NCBI GenBank assembly: GCA_964482515.1 | Contig: CAYZXT010000004.1 | Coordinates: forward strand, 75,374 to 139,373 | Source of the DNA: CAYZXT01 sp964482515 | GTDB taxonomy: Bacteria; Elusimicrobiota; Elusimicrobia; FEN-1173 | DNA length: 64,000 nucleotides | Direction of reading: 5' to 3' | In this document: one piece after another, positions 1 through 8,274 of the stretch | Layout of the letters: the number at the start of each line of letters is the position of its first letter | Position numbering within the stretch: position 1 is the stretch's first letter | The notes under the pieces: model-generated | Told to the model about the DNA's origin: nothing | Seen by the model: the letters and a program-made list of their open reading frames with translations, nothing else | Database searches by the model: none | Translations under genes and position numbers: made by a program

Positions 1-65
1 AGAGAAACGGTCACCGATCCAAGAGCCAACGCCAGTTTTATCAAAAAAATTTTACGGCCGGCCAT
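1..65 (-). CDS. N-terminal fragment of an unidentified protein, cut by the window edge
   Basis: An open frame begins with ATG at 63-65 on the minus strand and runs off the left edge, giving about 21 residues (starting MAGRKIFLIKLALALG). The segment is a short basic start followed by a hydrophobic stretch, as in a signal peptide or membrane anchor. It would follow the SGNH hydrolase gene in the same direction. No Shine-Dalgarno is evident, so both the start and the existence of the gene are uncertain. Confidence 0.3.
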   Translation of the reverse strand, partial: MAGRKIFLIKLALALGSVTVS

Positions 66-88
66 CGGAGGTCCCGAATTTTAACATT

Positions 89-1246
89 TCAGCGCTTACT
101 TGTGATCTGTTGCCCACGAGCCGTCATTTTATGAAATTGTCTCGTAAACCCCCGCGAATCAAGATACTCATAAATAATCTGGGCGTACAACTGATTGCCC
201 GCGGGGTTCAGGTGCTTGAACTCATCCACTTTCACATCCAGGAAGAAATCTTCCAACTGAGGCGACGCCCCACGGGAAGCCGCGAATTTTCGCCGGAGGA
301 CATCGTTCGTGGCCATATAATAGGGAATCGATCGGCCCAGCTTTCCGAAGGCATTTTCAACGGCGCTATTATTAATCCATGGAAATGCCTCGATGCCTTT
401 CAGCAGCCAATAACTGGGCGTTTGAGTAACGAGAAGGCGCCCTCCGGTTTCAGCGCGCACGTTTTGGATCATGGCCTGGACTTTCCAAAACACCTTTTCG
501 TCCGACCCTCTCTCCATTAATCGGCCTGCGTCAAAATCCAGGAGCTTGATAATAATGAAATTAAGCGGACGTGTCATTGCGATTTTTTCGCCGAAGGTTC
601 TGTGCAATAGCCCCTGTATAAAGAAACCGTTAAGAACGGCCGGCTCACGGACCAAACTATTCCCTATGGCCAGATGCAAGGAGCGCATTTGCATTTCCAT
701 CCAATCGGCATAATCGAGGTTCCAAATAATCAAATCCGGGCGGCGGGGCCATACGACATCCTGGATATAAATATATTCCTGGCCTGGGCTGTAGCCGCAG
801 ACCCCCGCGTTTAAGACCTGTACATCATAATTCTTTCGTTGGAGCATCTCCTGGAGGTAAACAGCCAGCGTCTCGTTCCCTTTAACACCATGGCCGTAAG
901 TGAAGGAATCGCCGACCAGCGCTATTTTAAAAGTGCGGGGTGAAGGCGCGAACGTTTCGTAAGGATTGATACGAAACCCGGACCCGTCCGAAGAGAACCC
1001 CCAATTTTCATCCGGCGCATTGGAGTTGAAATTTGGTTTTAGAGCCCACAATCGACGGAGATCCAGCTTATAATATGAATCTTTCGATCCCCACGTACAC
1101 CAAGCCGCCCACGGTCTCCTGGGTACATATCCCATTAAAATCAAATACCCATCAAGGGCCAGGGCGCAGGCCGTGAGCGATAATAAGACAGTGGCGAAAA
1201 TGAAACCCGCCCTTTTAAAGGGTTTTGATCCTTGGCCGCTACCCAA
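89..1246 (-). CDS. Membrane-anchored SGNH/GDSL-type hydrolase
   Basis: 385 residues. After a basic start, residues 13-40 form one hydrophobic anchor, so the rest should face the periplasm. The nucleophile block is GDSFTYGHG at about 112-120, directly after a beta-strand-like segment (KIALV), as in SGNH esterases and acyl-transferases. Near the C terminus DEFKHLNPAGN (about 341-351) is the likely Asp/His block, with three rather than two residues between Asp and His. The start is a TTG that overlaps the end of recO by 8 bases; no good Shine-Dalgarno supports it, so the N terminus may differ. SGNH proteins of this kind often act on acyl groups of cell-surface polysaccharides; the substrate here is unknown. 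Confidence 0.7.
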   Translation of the reverse strand: MGSGQGSKPFKRAGFIFATVLLSLTACALALDGYLILMGYVPRRPWAAWCTWGSKDSYYKLDLRRLWALKPNFNSNAPDENWGFSSDGSGFRINPYETFAPSPRTFKIALVGDSFTYGHGVKGNETLAVYLQEMLQRKNYDVQVLNAGVCGYSPGQEYIYIQDVVWPRRPDLIIWNLDYADWMEMQMRSLHLAIGNSLVREPAVLNGFFIQGLLHRTFGEKIAMTRPLNFIIIKLLDFDAGRLMERGSDEKVFWKVQAMIQNVRAETGGRLLVTQTPSYWLLKGIEAFPWINNSAVENAFGKLGRSIPYYMATNDVLRRKFAASRGASPQLEDFFLDVKVDEFKHLNPAGNQLYAQIIYEYLDSRGFTRQFHKMTARGQQITSKR

Positions 1247-1940
1247 GGATCTTGACAGGCTTCCCGCTGGCCGCGGCCCCTTCCAGATAATTCTCCAGGG
1301 ACCTCCTGTGCGCCAGGGTCCGCAGCGGACCGTCCATCAGGGGAGCGACGAACCGCAGCATCTTTTCCTGAAAGAAAACGATCCGGTCCGCCGGACAAGG
1401 GACGGACGCCGGCGCGGTGAAATCATAATCGCGAAGGATTTCAACGGCCTCGCCGGTTTCCCCGCGAAGCGGTCCCAGCATCTCCTCGTTCAGCGCGTAG
1501 CCGGCCCGCGCCAGGAACTGAAGCATGAAAGCGGCGCGTACGGTCTCCTCCTCCTGCGTTTCAAGCGCGGATAGGGCCCGGCGCAGCAGATCGTATTTCT
1601 CCGGGTGGGGCTGGCCCAGCGCCGTCAACCGTTCGGTCCATTCGCACAGGAAGAGCGCGCTGTTCATCCGGGCCCAGGACGCTTTCAACGCCGGGAAAGA
1701 CGCGGCGATGGCGCCGCCGGCGATGCGGGCGAAGGCGGAATCCGAACCGGAAGCCGTCCAAAGGCGGAACTTGGCCTCGACGCCCGGCTCCACGGCGAAA
1801 GCGAGTTTGGAGCGCGGCCGCCCCACGCCCACGGCCAGCACCAGGAGGCGGCCCTTTTCATAGGTAAAAAGCGACAGCCGCCGGTCGAACTCATTGACCC
1901 GCCGCCCGCTCAGAACGATGGCCTTAACGTTCAGGTACAT
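1239..1940 (-). CDS. recO: DNA repair protein RecO
   Basis: 233 residues, the usual length. RecO loads RecA with RecF/RecR and anneals single strands. The N-terminal 80 residues look like the RecO OB fold (KAIVLSGRRVNEFDRRLSLFT, then GRLLVLAVGVGRPRSKLAFAVEPG). A helical middle and a C-terminal segment with RSLENYLE follow. The four-cysteine zinc cluster of many RecO proteins is absent; only a lone Cys in PCPAD and one in the middle remain. It sits in the phoH-ybeY-recO neighbourhood common in bacteria, which supports the call. Confidence 0.85.
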   Translation of the reverse strand: MYLNVKAIVLSGRRVNEFDRRLSLFTYEKGRLLVLAVGVGRPRSKLAFAVEPGVEAKFRLWTASGSDSAFARIAGGAIAASFPALKASWARMNSALFLCEWTERLTALGQPHPEKYDLLRRALSALETQEEETVRAAFMLQFLARAGYALNEEMLGPLRGETGEAVEILRDYDFTAPASVPCPADRIVFFQEKMLRFVAPLMDGPLRTLAHRRSLENYLEGAAASGKPVKILG

Positions 1941-1988
1941 ACGTTATCCTCTGGGAACCTGTTTGTCGTCATTCCGGGACGACGGGCT

Positions 1989-2348
1989 TTAATAATTCTC
2001 ACCTAATAAATTTCTTCGCATTCGCTGTATCATGTCATCCGGCAATTCGTGGAAAATCTTGTTCGCCTGCTCGGGACCCATTTCCTCCAGCAGCGGGCCG
2101 AGCGCGCCCGCACCGGCGGTGCTCAGCAGCAACACCTGTTGATCGGGCGGCAGGCGTTCGAAAAAAATTTCGGCCCGGTCCGGCGGCATGAGCTTGAAAA
2201 AAGCGACACGTTCAAAGGGCGAAGCTTTCGCCCATTCCTCCTCGAGCTTTTCCACCGCGGCGGCGGACAGCGTTTCCTTCAACCGCCCGAATTGTTTCGA
2301 CTGAAAGAGCTCTTTCGCCTCCCGCAAAGTGAACCCGCCCGGAGTCAC
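1989..2348 (-). CDS. Stand-alone MgtE_N-like domain protein
   Basis: 119 residues with no membrane segment. Repeated helical motifs such as FERLPPDQQVLLLS (about 62-75) and FHELPDDMIQRM (about 97-108) match the superhelical N domain of MgtE magnesium channels, which closes the pore when magnesium is bound. The channel and CBS parts are missing. Its GTG start overlaps the stop of the upstream CorC-like gene in a GTGA junction, implying coupled translation. Inference: it may act as a soluble gating or sensing partner for the CBS-containing CorC proteins next door. FliG-like folds use similar repeats, but no motility gene is nearby. Confidence 0.72.
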   Translation of the reverse strand: MTPGGFTLREAKELFQSKQFGRLKETLSAAAVEKLEEEWAKASPFERVAFFKLMPPDRAEIFFERLPPDQQVLLLSTAGAGALGPLLEEMGPEQANKIFHELPDDMIQRMRRNLLGENY

Positions 2349-3358
2349 GTCGCCGCCGGGACGTTGAGGTCCGGCTCTTCCTTTATTTCCCCGACGATCG
2401 CTTCCAGCACGTCCTGCAGCGTCACGATCCCCTGGACGTGCCCGCCCGCGTCCACCACCATCGCCAAATGGTTGTGGCCCTGGCGGAACTCGCGCAGGAG
2501 TTGGGCCAACGTCGTGTCCGGCGCCACGCGGAAAGCGGGCCGGATCAGGTCCTCAAGCACGAAGAGGGCTTCGCCGCGCCAGAAAGTGAGCAGGTCCTTG
2601 GCATAGACCACGCCCACGAGGTTGTCGAAATTCCGCTTGAAGTAAACCGGCACGCGGGAATATCCGGAGGAAAGGACTTTCTTGATGAGCTCGTCCTTCG
2701 GCATGGACATATCCACGGCGAAGATCTGTCCGCGCGGGACCATGACCTTGGAGACCGGCACCTGGCCGAAGGCCACCAGGTTGCTCAACATGGACCGGAG
2801 CCAGGGAGTCACGTTCAGGTTGGAGATGAGGCTCTGGATCACCGGCGCGCTCCACTGGGCCCGCTCGGCCTTCACCGACCGCGAAAGGAACGACATCAAG
2901 CCGCCCGTGACGTCCACGAGCTTCTGGACCAACGGCCCCAGGCGGCGCGACAGGATCTCCACGGGGCGCGCCAGGATCAGGGCGAACCATTCCGGGAAGA
3001 GGCGCGCCAGCAGTTTGGGCGCGATCTCGCAAAAAACGATCAGCACAACGCCGATGACCGCCGGCCAAAGCCAGCCGCCCCACTTGAAAGGGATCCCCCA
3101 AAGCTCCACGCTGTCGAAAGCCAGCGACGTCGCCAGGATGCCCAGGGCCACGTTCACCAAGTTGTTGAACAGCAGAAGGACGGCCAGGACCTTATCCGGC
3201 GACTCTTCCCAAAACGCCAGGCGCCCGGGATAGATGCGGCGGAGACGGGCGAGCTGCGGCCGCGAAAGGCTCATGAACGACGTTTCCGAAAGGGAGGAGA
3301 AGGCGCTTCCCCCGAGCATGATCGCCACCAGAACCAGTTTCGCGACGAACTCGCTCAT
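2345..3358 (-). CDS. CorC/CNNM-family membrane protein (DUF21 plus CBS pair), second copy
   Basis: 337 residues. The N-terminal DUF21/CNNM membrane domain spans about 1-185, with the family-type SLSETSFMSLSRPQLARL at about 22-39 and hydrophobic helices at about 58-80 and 92-118. A tandem CBS pair follows at about 200-325 (GQIFAVDMSMPKDELIKKVL, then DVLEAIVGEI near the end). The HlyC/CorC C-terminal domain is absent or very short. Such proteins are linked to magnesium or cobalt efflux. The ATG overlaps the stop of the paralogue upstream by 4 bases, and its own stop overlaps the MgtE_N gene, so the three are probably translationally coupled. Confidence 0.85.
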   Translation of the reverse strand: MSEFVAKLVLVAIMLGGSAFSSLSETSFMSLSRPQLARLRRIYPGRLAFWEESPDKVLAVLLLFNNLVNVALGILATSLAFDSVELWGIPFKWGGWLWPAVIGVVLIVFCEIAPKLLARLFPEWFALILARPVEILSRRLGPLVQKLVDVTGGLMSFLSRSVKAERAQWSAPVIQSLISNLNVTPWLRSMLSNLVAFGQVPVSKVMVPRGQIFAVDMSMPKDELIKKVLSSGYSRVPVYFKRNFDNLVGVVYAKDLLTFWRGEALFVLEDLIRPAFRVAPDTTLAQLLREFRQGHNHLAMVVDAGGHVQGIVTLQDVLEAIVGEIKEEPDLNVPAAT

Positions 3359-4383
3359 AACTCTTTCTTCTTTTCCAAATCGTATTCGTCCACGATCTCG
3401 CCCACGATTTCCTCAAGGATGTCCTCGAGCGTTACCATGCCGAGGAATTCCCCTCCTTCTTTTTCAACAAGCGCCAGATGCTCGCCGCTCTTTTGAAATT
3501 CAGCCAGCAAATCGGACACGGCCTTGGCGGGCGGAACGGATATGACGGGGCGGATGAGCTTCTCCAGGGAATCCACCTGTCCTGTCCGCCACTCCTTCAA
3601 CAGGTCCATCACGTGGATCACGCCCACGGGAACGCCGGCCCGGGTCACGGGGACCCGGCTGCGCCCCGATTCCACAAGGAGGTCGACGAAAAGCTCCTTG
3701 TTGTCCCCTCCCCGGTCCAAGGATTCCAGCGCCACGGAATCGATGGCGGACGCGGGCTGGAGGATGTCTCCCACCGTGCGGCGGCTCAACGACATCGCGC
3801 GGTCCATCATGACGCCGGATTCCTTCGACACGTATCCGGAGGCCTCGGACTCGTCGATGATGTGGTGCAGCTCCTCCAGGCTCAGGGCCGTGAGCTTGTT
3901 CACGGGCGCTTCCAACCCGCGCGTCACGCGGTCCAGTACCCACGTGGCGGGTCGAAGGGCCTTCGCGCAAGCGTCGCTCAGTCGGCCCAGGACCGGCAGT
4001 GCAAAAACGCTGAGCCGTTCAGCATAGGTGCGGCCCACGATCTTGGGAACGATCTCGCCGAAAACCAGGAGGATTCCCGTCGTGGTTATCCAGAGAATGA
4101 TTTCCACCAGCCACGACGGCAGTGAAATGACGGTCGGCAGAATCAGCGTGGCGCCGAGGCTCGAAACGGCGAGGTTGACAGCGTTATTTCCTACGAGGAT
4201 GGCGATCAGCAGCCGGTGCGGACGGCTGAGCCATTCGTGGAAATGCTTCGTCAGGGACGGATGGAGGACGGACAGCTGCTTCATCTTGATCTGGGGGAGC
4301 GCGGTTATTGCCGTTTCCGAGGCAGAGAAAAACGCCGACACGATCAAGAGAAGAGAAAGGACGATGACTTCAAGAATGATCAT
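3355..4383 (-). CDS. CorC/CNNM-family membrane protein (DUF21 plus CBS pair), first copy
   Basis: 342 residues from the ATG at 4383, chosen because it forms an ATGA overlap with the ybeY stop. A longer reading to 4419 would overlap ybeY needlessly. It begins MIILEVIVLSLLLIVSAFFSASETAI, the typical first helix and SASE motif of DUF21. Membrane helices extend to about residue 140. CBS repeats occupy about 195-330, ending in VTLEDILEEIVGEIVDEY. It is the tandem paralogue of the downstream gene; the two share architecture but clearly differ in sequence, so the duplication is not recent. Confidence 0.85.
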   Translation of the reverse strand: MIILEVIVLSLLLIVSAFFSASETAITALPQIKMKQLSVLHPSLTKHFHEWLSRPHRLLIAILVGNNAVNLAVSSLGATLILPTVISLPSWLVEIILWITTTGILLVFGEIVPKIVGRTYAERLSVFALPVLGRLSDACAKALRPATWVLDRVTRGLEAPVNKLTALSLEELHHIIDESEASGYVSKESGVMMDRAMSLSRRTVGDILQPASAIDSVALESLDRGGDNKELFVDLLVESGRSRVPVTRAGVPVGVIHVMDLLKEWRTGQVDSLEKLIRPVISVPPAKAVSDLLAEFQKSGEHLALVEKEGGEFLGMVTLEDILEEIVGEIVDEYDLEKKKEL

Positions 4384-4892
4384 AGGATGTCTTTCAGTAT
4401 TTTTTCCTGCACGGCCCACATCTTCTTTTTCTCCCGGGGGACGTAGTCCGTATATCCCAGGAGATGGAGGGTCCCGTGCACCACGAGCCGCAGCAATTCT
4501 TCCGTCAACGTCACGCTGAACTTCTTCGCGTTGTACCGCGCCTGGGCCACGGAAATGTACAAATCGCCGAAGGGGTTCGCCTTCGGCCCCGCTCCCGGCA
4601 AACGGAAATCGTCCGCGTTTTCCTCATACCGGAAGGCGATCACGTCCGTGAACCGGTTCTTGTCCCGGAAGCGGCGGTTCAAGCGGCGCACGCGCTCCCG
4701 CTCGGCCCAGATCACCGTCAAGTCCTGTCCCAAGCGGACGCCCCCGCGCCGCCAGGCGCGGTGCCGGCTTATCGGATGGCGTCCGTGCCGGAGCGCCGCC
4801 AAAACGCCCCGCCGCGCGAGGGACTCGAAGGCCTTCAGCTTGGAGGATATTTCTCGGGGAAGGGGGATTTCCCGGATGAAGCGTAGGCGCAT
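4380..4892 (-). CDS. ybeY: Endoribonuclease YbeY (rRNA maturation factor)
   Basis: 170 residues. YbeY is a single-metal RNase needed for 16S rRNA 3' end processing and ribosome quality control. The central stretch with DVIAFRYEE and FGDLYISV at about 85-118 and the metal motif HGTLHLLGYTD at 139-149 identify the family. Normally the motif ends Asp-His, the second His being the third zinc ligand; here it reads Thr-Asp, so the third ligand is replaced by Asp149. The basic N-terminal extension of about 50 residues is longer than usual. The gene lies between the HD-domain phosphodiesterase and corC, as in many genomes. Confidence 0.85.
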   Translation of the reverse strand: MRLRFIREIPLPREISSKLKAFESLARRGVLAALRHGRHPISRHRAWRRGGVRLGQDLTVIWAERERVRRLNRRFRDKNRFTDVIAFRYEENADDFRLPGAGPKANPFGDLYISVAQARYNAKKFSVTLTEELLRLVVHGTLHLLGYTDYVPREKKKMWAVQEKILKDIL

Positions 4893-4907
4893 GGCGGAAA
4901 AGCGCGC

Positions 4908-6443
4908 CTACGCCTTCGCTTCCACGGACGGCGCCTCGGGCTCGGGACCTTCGGGCGTTGGGTATTTGATGCGGGTGTGGTAGATGCCGGTCAGGGTGTT
5001 CACGAAACTGTCGGAAATCTGTCGCAAGTCCATCATAGTCAAGGGGACGTCGTCGAACTGGCCGTCCGCCATCTTGTCCTGGATGATCTTGTTCACCTGG
5101 TCCTGCAGCCGCTGGTGCGTGGGGTCCTCCAGGGTGCGGACCGACGCCTCCACGGAGTCGGCGATCATCACGATGGCGGTTTCCTTGGTGTGGGGCCGCG
5201 GGCCGGGATACCGGTACTCCTCGGCGTCCACTTCCTCCAGGTCCGAGCTCTGCTCGATGGCCCGGCGGTAGAAATACTCGATCCGCGAGGTGCCGTGGTG
5301 CATGGGGATGAAGTTCACGATGGCCTTGTCCAGATTGTATTGCCGCCCCAGCGCCACGCCTTCCTTGATGTGGGACTGGATCACGATCTTGGACATGTTC
5401 GGCGGAAGAGGGTCGTGGGGATTGCCCAGCGAGCCCTGGTTCTCGACGAAATATTCGGGCTTCACCATCTTCCCGATGTCGTGGAAATAGGCGCCCACGC
5501 GGCAGAGCAGCCCGTTGGCGCCGATGGCGTCCGCCGCGGCCTCGGCCAGGGACGCCATGATGAGCGAATGGTGATAGGTCCCCGGCGCCTCCAGGCTCAT
5601 CCGCTTCAGGAGCGGGTGGTTGACGTCAGACATTTCCAACAGCTTGATGTTGGTGAGCCGCGAGAAGAAATTCTCCAGGTACGGCAGGAACCCGAGCACG
5701 ATCAGGGAGGAAAGCAGGCCGCCGGCGCAGGCCCAGATGATCGCGCCGAAAAGCTCCGGCAAAGGCCACCGCTGCAAAAGCCCCAGAACGACGAGGGTCA
5801 TCGATTGGGCCAGGGCCACCCAAAGCCCGGCGCGCGACACGTCCTTGCGCGTGCGGACGTAGAGCGAGCGGGCCACGCCGGTCAACCCGCCGAAACAGGC
5901 CACCAGGGACGCTTCGATCGAAAAATCATTGATGACGCCGAAAATCAGGGACAGGACCACGGTCAGGATGATCGCCAGCCGCGGCTGGAGCAGGAGGGCC
6001 GTGAACAGAGACGTCGCGGCGAGCGGGATGCCGTAGAAGGACATCCATTCGAAGTGCCGGCTGCCCTCCACCCAGAACTCGATGAGCCAGACGCTGCCCA
6101 CCATCAGCAAACCGAGCAGCGCCACGGCCTCTTCGTCGTGCAGGATCTCCGGGTGGTCGTGGCGGAAATAAAAAATAAAAAGCGTCACCAGCATGACGGT
6201 GAAAAGAAGGAGCCCGGCCACGTTCACCCAGCTGAGCCCCACTTCGAGAAGCAGCACCGCGAAGAGGCAGAACGACACGAAGGCCGCCACCAGGCCAGTG
6301 GAGATGTGGACGTCCCGCCGCCACAGGGAGAGCCTCTGCCGCTCTATGGCCGACGGCTTCTTCTCCACCAGCGACAGGAGCCAGAGCAGGACCTGTTTCA
6401 GCGGCTGCCGTAGAACGCGGTCGATCAAGCCGGCGCGGGACAT
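4908..6443 (-). CDS. pgpH: PgpH/YqfF-like 7TM-HD phosphodiesterase, lacking the extracellular domain
   Basis: 511 residues. Several membrane helices occupy about 45-265, followed by a cytosolic HD domain with HHSLIMASLAEAA, then CRVGAYFHDIGKM and MHHGTS, the metal-binding His/Asp residues of HD-GYP-like hydrolases. In Firmicutes PgpH the same HD fold degrades cyclic di-AMP. The large extracytoplasmic 7TMR-HDED part found before the helices in PgpH is missing. It starts immediately after the phoH stop and precedes ybeY by 15 bases, the standard phoH-yqfF-ybeY order. A role in c-di-AMP turnover is inferred from the family; no cyclase gene is in this window. Confidence 0.83.
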   Translation of the reverse strand: MSRAGLIDRVLRQPLKQVLLWLLSLVEKKPSAIERQRLSLWRRDVHISTGLVAAFVSFCLFAVLLLEVGLSWVNVAGLLLFTVMLVTLFIFYFRHDHPEILHDEEAVALLGLLMVGSVWLIEFWVEGSRHFEWMSFYGIPLAATSLFTALLLQPRLAIILTVVLSLIFGVINDFSIEASLVACFGGLTGVARSLYVRTRKDVSRAGLWVALAQSMTLVVLGLLQRWPLPELFGAIIWACAGGLLSSLIVLGFLPYLENFFSRLTNIKLLEMSDVNHPLLKRMSLEAPGTYHHSLIMASLAEAAADAIGANGLLCRVGAYFHDIGKMVKPEYFVENQGSLGNPHDPLPPNMSKIVIQSHIKEGVALGRQYNLDKAIVNFIPMHHGTSRIEYFYRRAIEQSSDLEEVDAEEYRYPGPRPHTKETAIVMIADSVEASVRTLEDPTHQRLQDQVNKIIQDKMADGQFDDVPLTMMDLRQISDSFVNTLTGIYHTRIKYPTPEGPEPEAPSVEAKA

Positions 6444-7427
6444 TTATTTTCCCCCGGAAGAATGGCGGTTCTCCCATAGGTCGTAAGCCGTAATGATTTT
6501 TTTCACCAGGCCGTGGCGCACCACGTCCTCCGTGGTGAAACGGACGAAGGAAATCCCCGGGATCTGCTTGAGCACGTCCTGGATGTGGAGAAGTCCGGAC
6601 GTGACCTTTTTTTCCAGATCGATCTGCGTCACGTCACCCGTGATCACGACCCGCGAGCCGGTACCCATGCGCGTCAGGAACATCTTCATCTGCTCGGGCG
6701 TGGTGTTCTGCCCCTCGTCCAAAATAATGAACGCGTCGTCCAGGGTGCGTCCCCGCATGTAGGCCAGCGGCACGATCTCAATGGACTCTTCGTCGCGCAT
6801 CTGCCGGAAACGGTCCGGCCCCACCATGCCGTAAAAAGCGTCGTAGAGCGGCTTCAAGTAAGGATGGACCTTCTCGTAGAAATCGCCGGGCAGGAACCCC
6901 AGCCGCTCGCCGGCTTCCACCACGGGGCGCGTCAGGACAATGCGCGACACGCGGCCGCTCTGGAACATGGATAGGGCCATGGCCACGGCGAGGAACGTTT
7001 TTCCCGTCCCGGCGGGGCCGATGCCCACCACCAAATCGTAGTCCCGCAACGCTTCGACGTAGGCGCGCTGCTGCGGGGTTTGGGGGCGCAGTGCGCGACC
7101 CGTCACCGTCACCAGCACGGTATCGGGCGTCGGCGGCGTGGACGGGCGGTCGCTGCCGGGAACTTCCACGGTTTCCCCCTGGAATCCCTTCTGCCGCGAT
7201 CGGCTGGCGGTCCTTTTCATCTCCTGCAAAGTTGCGACGGCCTGCTCCACGGATTTCGGTTTCCCCCGCACAGCCAGAGCGATGCCGCCGTCCGCGGCGG
7301 AACGGCCGGGTTTCACGAAGATCTGCACGCCGAAACGGCGCTCCAGTTCCTTCAAATTCTTGTCGTGCTGGCCGAAGATCAGAACCGCCTCCTCCTGGTC
7401 CTCCAGGCCAAGCCTTTTCGTCACCAT
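6444..7427 (-). CDS. phoH: PhoH-family ATPase
   Basis: 327 residues, normal for PhoH/PhoL. An N-terminal KH-like region (about 10-70) is followed by the PhoH ATPase core: Walker A GPAGTGKT at 137-144, Walker B with FIILDEGQNTTPEQMKMFLT, and the sensor segment RVVITGDVTQIDL. PhoH proteins are RNA-linked ATPases often encoded with ybeY. A GGAGGAG Shine-Dalgarno lies inside the end of the upstream LysM gene, just before the ATG. The stop abuts the start of the HD-domain gene. Confidence 0.93.
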   Translation of the reverse strand: MVTKRLGLEDQEEAVLIFGQHDKNLKELERRFGVQIFVKPGRSAADGGIALAVRGKPKSVEQAVATLQEMKRTASRSRQKGFQGETVEVPGSDRPSTPPTPDTVLVTVTGRALRPQTPQQRAYVEALRDYDLVVGIGPAGTGKTFLAVAMALSMFQSGRVSRIVLTRPVVEAGERLGFLPGDFYEKVHPYLKPLYDAFYGMVGPDRFRQMRDEESIEIVPLAYMRGRTLDDAFIILDEGQNTTPEQMKMFLTRMGTGSRVVITGDVTQIDLEKKVTSGLLHIQDVLKQIPGISFVRFTTEDVVRHGLVKKIITAYDLWENRHSSGGK

Positions 7428-7430
7428 GGG

Positions 7431-8234
7431 CTATCTCCTCCGCGCGGTGCGGCTTCTGGGATACGACGTTTCCGCCGGGGGATAGATCCCCGCGTCCGAC
7501 ATCTCCAAAGGCGGAATGATGAGCTGCTGTCGAGGGAAAATGATGTTGGGGTCTTTGATCAAATGCTTGTTGGCCTCATAAATTTTGGGCCAGAGGTAGG
7601 GATCGCCGTAATACTCTTTGGCGATGTTCCAGAGGCAGTCCGCGCTCTCCTGCCAGATCCACACTTTCTGGACCTTGGCTCCCGGCGGAACGGACGAAGG
7701 GTCCACGGCGGGCCAGCCGCGGCGGCGCGTCGCCCCGGCTTGCCTGGGCGGCTTGGCGGGCAGCTTCGCGACCGCGCGGGGCGGCCTGTAGGAATACTCC
7801 TCGTACGAGTATTCCCCGGCGGGCGCCGGCTCCCCCACCTCGACCACCTGGGGGATCGATTCGAACAGCTTCTTCGTGTCCTCCCAGAAATTTTTGCTTT
7901 CGTCTGAAGCCAGAAGTTTCTCCAATTCCGCGCGGGCAGGGTCCATGGGGGCGGCTGGCGCCTCGGCCAGCCATTCCGCATCGTCATCCGAAGAAAGCAA
8001 CCCATCCAGTTCCGATTGGACGGCGTCCAGGGACGCTTCCGCGTCCTCAACGGGAACCCGCTCGCCTTTCAAGGCAGCATTTTTATTTTTAGGGAACTGG
8101 CCGGGCTTGCGGCCGGCGGCGTAGGACAATCCGGGGACGACGATCAGCCAAAAGCTCAGAATGCCGCAGAGATATTTTCGAAAAAACAGAGGGGGCGAAA
8201 ATAGGGATGACAATGGGGTATGGAAAAATTTCAA
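7431..8234 (-). CDS. Exported LysM-domain protein
   Basis: 267 residues, apparently from a TTG start, so the N terminus is uncertain. A long signal or anchor segment ends near residue 40 (LIVVPGLSYAAG). Residues 45-175 are acidic and proline-rich without a recognisable fold. The C-terminal LysM-like unit runs about 193-245: VWIWQESADCLWNIAKEYYG, then LWPKIYEANKHLI and FPRQQLIIP. LysM binds peptidoglycan glycans. The layout (signal, disordered linker, one C-terminal LysM) fits a periplasmic wall-binding protein of unknown partner. It lies between aspS and phoH on the same strand. Confidence 0.75.
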   Translation of the reverse strand: MKFFHTPLSSLFSPPLFFRKYLCGILSFWLIVVPGLSYAAGRKPGQFPKNKNAALKGERVPVEDAEASLDAVQSELDGLLSSDDDAEWLAEAPAAPMDPARAELEKLLASDESKNFWEDTKKLFESIPQVVEVGEPAPAGEYSYEEYSYRPPRAVAKLPAKPPRQAGATRRRGWPAVDPSSVPPGAKVQKVWIWQESADCLWNIAKEYYGDPYLWPKIYEANKHLIKDPNIIFPRQQLIIPPLEMSDAGIYPPAETSYPRSRTARRR

Positions 8235-8274
8235 CGAGGTCTCGCCCCTCTCTCTCGGCCCGAAAGGCGTGTTT

